15,729 nucleotides of DNA from Suilimivivens sp963650485 (lineage in GTDB: Bacteria > Bacillota > Clostridia > Lachnospirales > Lachnospiraceae): assembly GCA_963650485.1 (NCBI GenBank), contig CAVJLN010000059.1, positions 1-15,729 of the forward strand. The letters are read 5' to 3'. The notes under the pieces were generated by a model. The model worked only from the letters and a program-made list of their open reading frames with translations. It was not told the origin of the DNA and did no database searches. Within the stretch, counting starts at the first letter, position 1; each line of letters begins with the position of its first letter. Both the position numbers and the translations under genes were made by a program. Positions 5,820-12,651 of the stretch are shown in pieces.

Positions 5820-7034
5820 ATGACACGTGTGAATGAAAATTATTTAAAGCTTCCCGGAAGCTATCTGTTTTCCACAATTGGAAAGAAGCGCAAGGCTTAT
5901 GCAGAAGCGCATCCGGACAGTAATATCATCAGTCTGGGAATCGGGGATGTTACCCAGCCGTTAGCTCCGGCTATTATTACGGCACTGCATAAGGCTGTGG
6001 ATGAGATGGCAAATGCCGAAACCTTTCATGGTTATGCACCGGATCTTGGATATGAATTTTTAAGGGACACGATCGCAAAGAACGATTATCAGGATCGTGG
6101 CTGTGAGATTTATGCAGATGAAATTTTTGTTTCTGATGGAGCGAAATGTGACTGCGGCAATATTCAGGAGATTTTCAGTGCAGATGCGAAGATTGCAGTG
6201 TGCGATCCCGTATATCCGGTTTATGTGGATACGAATGTAATGGCTGGAAGAACCGGCGAGTACGATCCGAAGTCCGAAACCTGGAGCAATGTGATCTATA
6301 TGCCCTGTGTGGCCGCCAATAACTTTGCACCGGAGCTTCCGAAGGAAGTGCCTGACCTCATTTATCTGTGCTTCCCGAACAATCCGACGGGCGCAACAAT
6401 TACGAAGGCACAGCTTCAGGAATGGGTAGATTACGCGAACCGTACCGGTGCTGTTATCATTTATGATGCGGCCTATGAAGCCTATATTTCAGAAAAAGAT
6501 ATTCCTCATTCGATTTATGAATGTGAAGGGGCAAGAACCTGTGCGATTGAGATGCATTCCTTCTCCAAGAATGCAGGCTTTACCGGCGTGCGTCTGGGAT
6601 ATACGGTCATTCCGAAGGAATTGACCTGTGGCGGTGTTGCCCTGCATGGCTTATGGGCAAGAAGACATGGAACGAAATACAACGGTGCACCTTATATTGT
6701 ACAGCGTGCCGGGGAAGCGGTTTATTCTCCGGAAGGAAAGCAGCAGTTAAAGGAGCAGGTTGCTTACTATATGAAGAATGCCGCTTATATCCGTGAAGAA
6801 CTGGCCGATGCAGGCTTTACGGTATCGGGTGGTGTGAATGCCCCTTACATCTGGTTGAAGACCACGAACGGCATGACGAGCTGGGAATTCTTCGATTATC
6901 TGTTGGAAAGAGCCAATGTAGTCGGCACTCCGGGTTCCGGCTTCGGACCGAGCGGAGAGGGGTACTTCCGTCTGACCGCATTCGGCAGCCATGAGAATAC
7001 GAAGGAAGCCGTACGCCGGATTAAGGCGCTGTAA
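5820..7034 (+). CDS. dapL: LL-diaminopimelate aminotransferase
   Basis: DapL makes LL-2,6-diaminopimelate from tetrahydrodipicolinate in one step, with glutamate as amino donor, bypassing the succinylase and acetylase routes of lysine and peptidoglycan synthesis. The 404-residue product has the family opening VNENYLKLPGSYLFS, the fold-type I motifs CFPNNPTG (184-191) and YDAAYEAY (Asp216), and SFSKNAGFTGVRLG with the pyridoxal phosphate lysine at residue 250. Length agrees with the family (about 400-410). I chose ATG 5820; a GTG three bases upstream is also in frame, and AGAGG lies eight to nine bases before the ATG. It starts 14 bases after nitR, so it is part of the glnA operon and may respond to nitrogen supply. 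Its last 14 bases overlap the 3' end of the opposite lysR gene, with no terminator in between. Confidence 0.93.
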   Translation: MTRVNENYLKLPGSYLFSTIGKKRKAYAEAHPDSNIISLGIGDVTQPLAPAIITALHKAVDEMANAETFHGYAPDLGYEFLRDTIAKNDYQDRGCEIYADEIFVSDGAKCDCGNIQEIFSADAKIAVCDPVYPVYVDTNVMAGRTGEYDPKSETWSNVIYMPCVAANNFAPELPKEVPDLIYLCFPNNPTGATITKAQLQEWVDYANRTGAVIIYDAAYEAYISEKDIPHSIYECEGARTCAIEMHSFSKNAGFTGVRLGYTVIPKELTCGGVALHGLWARRHGTKYNGAPYIVQRAGEAVYSPEGKQQLKEQVAYYMKNAAYIREELADAGFTVSGGVNAPYIWLKTTNGMTSWEFFDYLLERANVVGTPGSGFGPSGEGYFRLTAFGSHENTKEAVRRIKAL

Positions 7035-7908
7035 AAGGAAAGTCATAATCCTTCATAAAATCAATAAAGCATTGCATTTCCTCCCTGAGAAATAATCCCT
7101 TTTTCCAGACAATGCCAATCTGGACATACAGGGGAGGATTTAAGGGAAGTCCGACACAATCAGGAAATTGCGGCAGGTGATCCTCGTAAAGAAAACCTCC
7201 GCAGTTTCCTTGATGAATGAACTTCAGCATGGTATAAATCTGACTGCTTTTCATAAGAATGGTGGGAGAAATCTGCAGCTGCTGAAACCGCATGCCAAGA
7301 AGTTCGTTCTGAACTGAGTCTGCGTTCAGCATAAGTAACTGCTCTTCTTTAAAATCCTCCATATTCATCACCTTCTGCGAAGCTCTTTTGTGGGAAGGAT
7401 CCACCACATAAAGGAGCTGCTCCCGTATCAGGGGAATACTTTCCAATTGATCAATATCATATTGTTCCATATTAACCAGACCGAGGTCCAACTGCTCTGT
7501 CCGGATAAGCCGGCATGCCCGGAAAGAACCATATTCATGCAATTCCAGAGGAATCGTTGGATATTTTTCGTGAAAGGCATTCCATAGCGCCGGAAAGAAA
7601 ATGGTACTCAAGATCGGCGGGATGCCCAGCTTCAGCACCGGATGTACTTCGTTCAGTTTTTGAAGCTGTCGCTGCAATTCGTCTCCTTCCTTTAAAAAGG
7701 AAGAGGCCTTTTCATAGAACTGTCTTCCGGCATCCGTTAATTCCAGTGGGGTCTTGCTGCGGTAAAAAAGAGTAATTTTGAATTCATTTTCCAGTTCCCG
7801 GATCGCAAGCGAAACCGTAGGCTGTGTGACATAAAGCTCGGCAGCAGCCCTGGTGATGCTGTGGGTACGGCATGCGGTACAGAAATAGCGAAGTTGATTT
7901 AATGTCAT
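7021..7908 (-). CDS. LysR-family transcriptional regulator (TtdR-like by position)
   Basis: A 295-residue LysR regulator. The N-terminal winged helix-turn-helix is clear (MTLNQLRYFCTACRTHSITR, then AAAELYVTQPTVSLAIRELE, residues 1-45). The C-terminal two-lobed sensor domain starts near residue 88 (PVLKLGIPPILSTIFFPAL). The frame stays open to 7998, but that extension is hydrophobic and unlike the family. ATG 7908 has AGGAG seven bases upstream and begins the family at the right place. It is divergent from ttdAB, the arrangement of ttdR and ttdABT in Escherichia coli, so it probably senses tartrate or a related hydroxy acid and activates that operon. Candidate operator and promoters lie in the shared 335-base gap. 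Its 3' end overlaps dapL. Regulation of ttdAB is inferred from position. Confidence 0.92.
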   Translation of the reverse strand: MTLNQLRYFCTACRTHSITRAAAELYVTQPTVSLAIRELENEFKITLFYRSKTPLELTDAGRQFYEKASSFLKEGDELQRQLQKLNEVHPVLKLGIPPILSTIFFPALWNAFHEKYPTIPLELHEYGSFRACRLIRTEQLDLGLVNMEQYDIDQLESIPLIREQLLYVVDPSHKRASQKVMNMEDFKEEQLLMLNADSVQNELLGMRFQQLQISPTILMKSSQIYTMLKFIHQGNCGGFLYEDHLPQFPDCVGLPLNPPLYVQIGIVWKKGLFLREEMQCFIDFMKDYDFPFTAP

Positions 7909-7963
7909 GGCAATTCTCCTGTTTGTAATACTCAGTGATAAAGTGTAGAATTTGTTTGCTATA

Positions 7964-7992
7964 ATTATAAGAAAAATTAATGATAACATAAA
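7964..7992 (-). promoter_or_regulatory. Candidate lysR promoter
   Basis: On the minus strand a perfect TATAAT -10 (plus positions 7964-7969) lies 17 bases from a weak TTTATG -35 (7987-7992). Transcription would start near 7957, about 50 bases before the ATG. The -10 is embedded in the 10-base palindrome TATAATTATA (7960-7969). The weak -35 overlaps the inverted repeat at 7977-8001, as expected for LysR autoregulation. Confidence 0.45.
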
Positions 7993-8001
7993 AAACATTA
8001 A
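7977..8001. promoter_or_regulatory. Candidate LysR operator between lysR and ttdA
   Basis: TTAATG (7977-7982) and CATTAA (7996-8001) form a perfect inverted repeat with a 13-base spacer. It lies between the putative lysR -10 and the putative ttdA -35, where LysR regulators usually bind. The surrounding sequence is very AT-rich, so the repeat may be chance. Confidence 0.35.
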
Positions 8002-8002
8002 A

Positions 8003-8031
8003 TAGATTTATCTTTATAAAATCAGTATAGT
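8003..8031 (+). promoter_or_regulatory. Candidate ttdAB promoter
   Basis: TAGATT (8003-8008) and TATAGT (8026-8031) have the ideal 17-base spacing. The -35 matches the consensus poorly (3 of 6), as is common for activator-dependent promoters. The transcript would carry a leader of about 205 bases, including the inverted-repeat element at 8093-8236. Confidence 0.4.
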
Positions 8032-8092
8032 GAAGGTAAAGAGAATGTGCAACGGAAATCTGCAAAATAAATAGAAAATGGAAAGGAGGGAA

Positions 8093-8236
8093 CGTTATTG
8101 TTCACACAGCAGCCAGACACTTGCTGTCAGGCTGCGTAAGAACATGAATCAGGAGTGAGCAGGCTCCTTTTGCAAAGCAAAACTTTAAATGAGCCTGCGA
8201 ATCGTTACTGAAACGAGGTACGAGTGAACAGTAACG
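8093..8236. repeat. MITE-like hairpin element inserted between ribosome binding site and ttdA start
   Basis: CGTTATTGTTCAC (8093-8105) and GTGAACAGTAACG (8224-8236) are terminal inverted repeats of 13 bases, identical at 12; the odd position is a G-U pair in RNA. Inside are three hairpins. 8109-8135 has a 6-pair and a 4-pair stem separated by an A-A mismatch. 8159-8198 has an 8-pair outer stem (GCAGGCTC/GAGCCTGC) and a 6-pair inner stem (TTTTGC/GCAAAA). 8202-8237 has CGTTACTG pairing with CAGTAACG. The element is flanked by AA on both sides, a possible 2-base target duplication. It codes for no protein and cannot move itself. Its type as a MITE is inference from structure; copies elsewhere in the genome were not testable. 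Confidence 0.6.
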
Positions 8237-8243
8237 AAGGAAT

Positions 8244-9149
8244 ATGGATAAAGCAGAAAAAACAGATCGTATGACAAAAAGAATGGCAGAGTTTATTACG
8301 CATATCAGCAGTGTGCTCCCGGATGATGTCATTGCAAAATTAAAAGAGCTGGCACAGGAGGAAAATGACGAACTCCCCAGAATTTTGTATGAAACGATGG
8401 AGAAGAATCAGGAGATTGCAAAGCAATATCACAGGCCAAGCTGTCAAGACACGGGTGCATTGCAGTTTTTTGTAAAATGTGGAACCGGATTCCCTTTGAT
8501 CAATGAACTGGAGAGCTTATTAAAGGAAGCCGTAAGGATTGCAACAAAGGAGGCTCCGCTCCGTCATAATGCGGTAGAAACCTTTGATGAATACAATACG
8601 AAAGAAAATGTAGGAACCGGCATTCCAACGGTATTTTGGGAAATCATACCGGATGAGGATTCCTGTGAAATTTATGCTTATATGGCAGGAGGAGGCTGTA
8701 CGTTACCGGGAAAGGCGGCTGTGCTGATGCCGGGGGAAGGATATGAAGGTGTGGTGGATTTTGTACTGGATCAGATGACCACGTATGGCGTCAATGCCTG
8801 TCCACCGCTGCTTGTCGGGGTCGGAATTGCAACTTCGGTAGAAACGGCCGCCGTTTTGTCAAAGAAAGCATTATTACGTCCGGTTGGTTCCCATAGCAGT
8901 AATGAACGTGCAGCGAAGCTGGAAAAGTTATTGGAGGATGGAATTAATAAGATCGGGATCGGACCGCAGGGAATGGGTGGAAAGCATTCTGTGATGGGCG
9001 TAAATATTGAACATACGGCCCGGCATCCTTCCGTAATTGGGGTTGCAGTCAATGTAGGCTGCTGGTCTCATCGCCGTGGACATATTATTTTTGATAAAGA
9101 TCTGCATGCCGTATGCGATACCCATACAGGCATGACATTGGATGCATAG
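8244..9149 (+). CDS. ttdA: L(+)-tartrate dehydratase, alpha subunit
   Basis: With the beta subunit this iron-sulfur hydro-lyase converts L(+)-tartrate to oxaloacetate, in the class I fumarase superfamily. The 301-residue sequence aligns along its length with my memory of E. coli TtdA, including ISSVLPDDVIAKLK, APLRHNAVE.FDE, YMAGGGCTLPG, NACPPLLVGVGIATSVETAA and ARHPSVIGVAV. Three cysteines suit the 4Fe-4S cluster: Cys67 (CQDTG), Cys186 (ACPP) and Cys273 (GCW). The start at ATG 8244 is fixed from the left by an in-frame stop at 8232. AAGGA stands only two bases before it, too close for a good ribosome binding site, while an excellent AAGGAGGG lies 153 bases upstream at 8083-8090, beyond the inserted hairpin element. 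Second choice starts are ATG 8271 or 8283. A fumarate hydratase alpha subunit is the main alternative. Confidence 0.85.
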   Translation: MDKAEKTDRMTKRMAEFITHISSVLPDDVIAKLKELAQEENDELPRILYETMEKNQEIAKQYHRPSCQDTGALQFFVKCGTGFPLINELESLLKEAVRIATKEAPLRHNAVETFDEYNTKENVGTGIPTVFWEIIPDEDSCEIYAYMAGGGCTLPGKAAVLMPGEGYEGVVDFVLDQMTTYGVNACPPLLVGVGIATSVETAAVLSKKALLRPVGSHSSNERAAKLEKLLEDGINKIGIGPQGMGGKHSVMGVNIEHTARHPSVIGVAVNVGCWSHRRGHIIFDKDLHAVCDTHTGMTLDA

Positions 9150-9161
9150 GGGGAAGCTTAT

Positions 9162-9794
9162 ATGGTTGAAATCAGAAATGGGAAAAAGGTTCTTATTACG
9201 CCGATCAGCAGGGAAGATCTGAAGGATATCCAGATCGGAGATGTGATCTGGCTTGATGGTAAGGTCACGACCTGCCGGGATGTCGCGCACAGACGGCTTG
9301 TGGAATATGGACAGAAGCTTCCGCTATTGATAAAGGATCAGGCAATTTTTCATGCAGGACCGATTGTACAGGAGAATCCCAAGGCACCGTCAGGCTTTGA
9401 GATGGTTTCAGTCGGCCCGACAACGTCTATGAGGATGGAGAAGTTTGAGTATGAATTTATCCGTCAGACGGGAGTGCGGCTCGTGATTGGTAAAGGTGGG
9501 ATGAAAGAGCAGACAGAAAGAGCATGCCGGGATTTTGGAGCATTGCACTGTGTTTTCCCGGCAGGCTGTGCAGTGGTTGCTGCAACAAAAATGCAGTGTA
9601 TCGAAGGGCATTACTGGGAGGAACTGGGAATGCCGGAGACGTTGTGGGACTGCAGGGTAAAGGAGTTAGGTCCGTTAATCGTCTCTATTGATGCAGGGGG
9701 CAATAATCTGTTTGAACTCAACAAGATTTCGTTTCATACCAGAAAAGAACGGATTAAGCACGAAATATATCCGGAAGTGCGATTTATCCGGTGA
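9162..9794 (+). CDS. ttdB: L(+)-tartrate dehydratase, beta subunit
   Basis: The 210-residue partner of TtdA forms the C-terminal-type domain of the class I hydro-lyases and supplies much of the substrate site. Recognisable segments are IGDVIWLDGKVTTCRDVAHRR, IFHAGPIV, VSVGPTTSMRM, RLVIGKGGM, HCVFPAGCAVVAAT and ELGPLIVSIDAGGNNL. The TCRD.aHRRL segment favours tartrate dehydratase over fumarase, whose beta subunits more often read 'TARDaaHkRl'. It starts 12 bases after ttdA behind GGGGAAG, and length and order agree with enteric ttdAB. No tartrate-succinate antiporter gene follows; an SGNH hydrolase does. The subunit assignment is firm, the substrate choice (tartrate against fumarate or another hydroxy acid) less so. 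Confidence 0.87.
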   Translation: MVEIRNGKKVLITPISREDLKDIQIGDVIWLDGKVTTCRDVAHRRLVEYGQKLPLLIKDQAIFHAGPIVQENPKAPSGFEMVSVGPTTSMRMEKFEYEFIRQTGVRLVIGKGGMKEQTERACRDFGALHCVFPAGCAVVAATKMQCIEGHYWEELGMPETLWDCRVKELGPLIVSIDAGGNNLFELNKISFHTRKERIKHEIYPEVRFIR

Positions 9795-9812
9795 TTGGGG
9801 AGGAGCATAAGG

Positions 9813-11066
9813 ATGCAGCAGAAGAATGATCCGGTTTTAGTAGAAGAAAATCAGGGGATTGTGGAGGTCAGAAATCAGAATCCGTTTCGGATTCTTGAGC
9901 TTGATATCTGCGTTTACCGGAGAGAGGAAGTAAAGAACTATCATGTGAACAGTATCGATGCATATGGCAGCTGGAAAGAAGGGCAGACGACGAAGAAATA
10001 TTCTGCTTTCCGTTCCGTAGGTTTTTATGAAGGAAAAGAGCAGGTGATTGATCCGGCAAAGTTCTGTGAAGAGACCGGAATTTATGAGGGAGAGCCACAC
10101 CATGCACTTGTCTGGCCGGAGGATATTCCGGAAGAGGCATGGAGAAGGAAGCTGGAATTTACACTCGAAGATATTGGTACAAGAGTCGAAATCAAATTTG
10201 CTGCCAGGGGACCGAGGATTGCATTCCTTGGACATAGCTTTACCGGGCTTTGGGACAGCTCGTATTATTACTTCCGGGAGCTTGCAAAAATGGGAGGCTT
10301 TCGTGCCCAGGTTGCTTACAGCTACTGGGGCGGAACCGGGATTGCGGCATACGGAGGAGCTGACCTGGAAAAGAAGGAGAGAGCCGAACAGGGACAGAAG
10401 GTATTGGATGCCAATGAATATTATGATTATATCTGTGTGGCAGGAAACAGTGATGAAGCGTTGGAAACTTATAGCGGCACAGTAGGAGCAGTCGATTACC
10501 GGCAGAGAGAAAGCATGCTGACGGGTGCGAAGACTCTTTATCAGAAAGCAGCCGGGAAGGGGGCAAAGCTGCTGTTATGGGTGCCGCATGCTTATCAATA
10601 TGGCTTCTTTCAGGATATGGGAATGAAACCATGGAGAGAAGGAAAAGTCGGAGAGGTCTATCAGAAGGACGGAAAAGAATATGTGCTCACCTTATCCCAT
10701 CAGGAAATGACGCAGGAAAATCGCAGATGGTATCAGGATATGGTGGAAAAACTGGGGGATCGGGCAGAACTGCTTCCTGTGGGCGAAGCCTACGACCGGG
10801 TTTATTCTACTTCCGGAGAGCAGGTGAATCCTTACCTTAAGCCGGGCGCAGAGTGCGGTGACTGTGGGCATCAGAACAATATCGGAAACTATATTGCGGC
10901 CTGTGTGCTGTATGAGGTAATTTTCCGAAGATCACCGGAGGGACTTGGCGTTCCGGTTTCCCATACCTGGGGAATGGAGGGGAAAGGTGTTACCCTGCAT
11001 CAGGCGCAGCAGATTCAGAAAGCAGTAGCAGAAATGATTGAAACGGAAAGAATAAAAAGACCTTGA
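9813..11066 (+). CDS. SGNH/GDSL-type hydrolase of unknown substrate
   Basis: The 417-residue protein has an N-terminal beta-rich part (about 1-130) followed by an SGNH fold. IAFLGHSFTG (137-145) gives the nucleophile block with Ser142. YSYWGG (169-174) fits the glycine block. VAGNSDE (209-215) gives Asn212. GDCGHQNNIGNYIAACVLYEVIF (349-371) gives the Asp350-His353 pair with the usual following 'G.Y.aa..y..if'. All four catalytic blocks are thus present. Without a signal peptide it acts in the cytoplasm, presumably as an ester- or acyl-removing enzyme. It begins 18 bases after ttdB (ATG 9813 behind GGGAGGAG; a TTG at 9795 would leave no room for a ribosome binding site), so it belongs to the tartrate operon. 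Whether it releases a hydroxy acid from an ester for TtdAB is inference. Confidence 0.75.
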   Translation: MQQKNDPVLVEENQGIVEVRNQNPFRILELDICVYRREEVKNYHVNSIDAYGSWKEGQTTKKYSAFRSVGFYEGKEQVIDPAKFCEETGIYEGEPHHALVWPEDIPEEAWRRKLEFTLEDIGTRVEIKFAARGPRIAFLGHSFTGLWDSSYYYFRELAKMGGFRAQVAYSYWGGTGIAAYGGADLEKKERAEQGQKVLDANEYYDYICVAGNSDEALETYSGTVGAVDYRQRESMLTGAKTLYQKAAGKGAKLLLWVPHAYQYGFFQDMGMKPWREGKVGEVYQKDGKEYVLTLSHQEMTQENRRWYQDMVEKLGDRAELLPVGEAYDRVYSTSGEQVNPYLKPGAECGDCGHQNNIGNYIAACVLYEVIFRRSPEGLGVPVSHTWGMEGKGVTLHQAQQIQKAVAEMIETERIKRP

Positions 11067-11112
11067 TACAAGAGAAGTTATAATAAAAATTTGGAAATTA
11101 TGACGATTTTAA

Positions 11113-11130
11113 TTTCACGTTATGGTGAAA
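11113..11130. promoter_or_regulatory. Inverted repeat just upstream of the GH172 promoter
   Basis: TTTCAC (11113-11118) pairs with GTGAAA (11125-11130) around GTTATG. A competing pairing joins GAAATTA (11094-11100) with TAATTTC (11110-11116). The repeat ends nine bases before the -35, a position suited to an activator site. It has no T-run after it on the plus strand, so it is not a clear terminator for the preceding operon, and I see no other terminator there. Confidence 0.35.
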
Positions 11131-11139
11131 AATAGACAA

Positions 11140-11167
11140 TTGACATTGGAAATTAATTTGGTATACT
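11140..11167 (+). promoter_or_regulatory. Sigma-A promoter of the GH172-ABC operon
   Basis: A perfect TTGACA (11140-11145) and TATACT (11162-11167, 5 of 6) are separated by 16 bases. It is the strongest promoter visible in the window. Transcription would start near 11174, immediately before the AAACGTTT operator-like site. Confidence 0.85.
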
Positions 11168-11180
11168 TAAGCCATAAAAA

Positions 11181-11199
11181 CGATTGCGCAAACGTTTCG
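11181..11199. promoter_or_regulatory. LacI-family operator-like site
   Basis: The site CGATTGCGCAAACGTTTCG has the palindromic core AAACGTTT (11190-11197), the typical centre of LacI/GalR-family operators. It sits about 15 bases after the -10, where a bound repressor would block transcription. It resembles a catabolite-responsive (cre) element only loosely. The regulator gene is not in the window. Confidence 0.6.
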
Positions 11200-11282
11200 A
11201 TAAATTTTATATGAATAATAGTATCCATAAAAAGATGGAAGAAAGGAAAGGTCTAATTATTGTAACTAGACAATATAAAAAT

Positions 11283-12632
11283 ATGAACGATAATCAACTT
11301 TCTCTTTTAAAAAATTTGGCAACTCTGTCAGATGCAAGAACAGCAAGGGCATCAAGCTGGGATCAAAGTGGTAGAAATAAGGATTATTGGTTAGTTGAAC
11401 CGGGTAAAACGGTTGTATTAGCTGATTTGGAGGGGCCAGGCTGTATTAACCACATCTGGTGTACTACATTTTGTAGAAAGGTGTTAGGGCCTTCCATTCA
11501 GCATCCTGTTTTAAGTGGCAATGTGGCACCCGTCACAGAAATGGAAAATGCAGAAGGCGTTAATTGGGAAATTAATGATCCTGATTATTATCGTAAAGTA
11601 TTAATTAAGATGACCTGGGAGAATTTTGATGGTCCCAGCGTATTGGCTCCTATTGGTGATTTCTTTTGTATAGGTCATTCTATGCCGGCAAGTTTTAACT
11701 CATTACCATTTAATGTTTCTTCAAGACCGTCTGAGGAATATACTTTTGGAGGTACGGCATCTATGAACTGTTATTTGCCTATGCCTTTTAATAAACGGGC
11801 TCGAATTGAAGTGATCAATGAGAATGAAAATCCATTGGGATTATTTTTTCATATTGACTATGAGCTATATCATGAGGAAATGCCGGATATTGCATACTTT
11901 CATGCTTCATGGAGAAGAGAAACTCCCTGTAATGGTTGGGGAGATAATCTGTGTGTTAATTCTCCGGAGGTTAATAGCGTACCTAATATTGATGGAAAAG
12001 AAAATTTCCTGATGCTGGATGTAAAGGGAAGGGGACATTATATTGGTTGTAACCTTTCAGTTGTTCATTTTCAGGGCAGCTGGTGGGGAGAAGGAGACGA
12101 TATGATGTTTATTGATGATGAGGAGAGTCCGAGTATTAATGGTACAGGCGCCGAGGACTACTTTAATCATGCATGGGGAATGCAGAAAAATCAGTCTCCA
12201 TATAATGGAACTATCATACATGAATCAGATGTTCAGGGATATCAGGTATCTTACAGATTCCACTTAACCGATCCTGTACATTTTAGTAAGCATTTGGTAA
12301 TCAGTATGGAGCATGGTCATGCAAATCATTTATCTGATGATTGGGCATGTACAGCATACTGGTATCAGGCAGGACCGATCACTCCGGTCACTATTGCAAA
12401 AGTGGAAGACAGAATTGTGATTAAACGTACTTTTAATATACCAAAGAGTCAAAAAGTTTTTGAACTGACAAGTGAAATGAAAGCGGCGTATGAAGCTTTG
12501 GAAGAACGAAATAAAAAATTCAAAATTGACAAAGCAGAGCAGATTCATAGAAATGCTATGAGAACGCAGCCATCAGAGATTGGAAATAAAGAATTGGCTC
12601 ATCGTATTAAAGCTGAATATGATGAAAAGTAA
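11283..12632 (+). CDS. GH172 (DUF2961) glycoside hydrolase
   Basis: GH172 enzymes act on furanosides: difructose dianhydride I, alpha-D-fructofuranosides and, in some members, D-arabinofuranosides. The protein shows family motifs near the start (ARASSWDQSGRNKDYWLVEP, then LADLEGPGCINHIWCTTF) and the active-site stretch WWGEGDDMMFIDDE...INGTGAEDYFNHAWG. Counting from ATG 11283, the two conserved glutamates fall at 270 (WGEGD) and 291 (GAEDY), the same 21-residue spacing I recall for nucleophile and acid/base of the characterised bifidobacterial enzyme. There is no signal peptide, so it works on imported sugar. The start is uncertain: ATG 11283 fits the family N-terminus but lacks a ribosome binding site. 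ATG 11211 and 11235 are in-frame alternatives, and the frame itself is open back to the operator at 11184. The binding protein gene follows after 19 bases. Confidence 0.85.
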   Translation: MNDNQLSLLKNLATLSDARTARASSWDQSGRNKDYWLVEPGKTVVLADLEGPGCINHIWCTTFCRKVLGPSIQHPVLSGNVAPVTEMENAEGVNWEINDPDYYRKVLIKMTWENFDGPSVLAPIGDFFCIGHSMPASFNSLPFNVSSRPSEEYTFGGTASMNCYLPMPFNKRARIEVINENENPLGLFFHIDYELYHEEMPDIAYFHASWRRETPCNGWGDNLCVNSPEVNSVPNIDGKENFLMLDVKGRGHYIGCNLSVVHFQGSWWGEGDDMMFIDDEESPSINGTGAEDYFNHAWGMQKNQSPYNGTIIHESDVQGYQVSYRFHLTDPVHFSKHLVISMEHGHANHLSDDWACTAYWYQAGPITPVTIAKVEDRIVIKRTFNIPKSQKVFELTSEMKAAYEALEERNKKFKIDKAEQIHRNAMRTQPSEIGNKELAHRIKAEYDEK

Positions 12633-12651
12633 TGAAGGAGGAGAGATACGA

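Noticed and set aside
7909..7998. Hydrophobic N-terminal extension of the LysR regulator
   Set aside because: The DNA-binding domain starts at MTLNQLRYF, and ATG 7908 has AGGAG at proper distance; the extension would cover the promoter region.
8244..9794. Class I fumarase (split fumarate hydratase) instead of tartrate dehydratase
   Set aside because: The beta subunit TCRDVAHRRL and the alpha subunit motifs match TtdAB better, and the divergent LysR gene supports it; substrate remains untested.
11184..11282. Longer GH172 reading frame from TTG 11184
   Set aside because: The TTG lies within the operator and only about ten bases from the predicted transcript start, so there is no room for a ribosome binding site.
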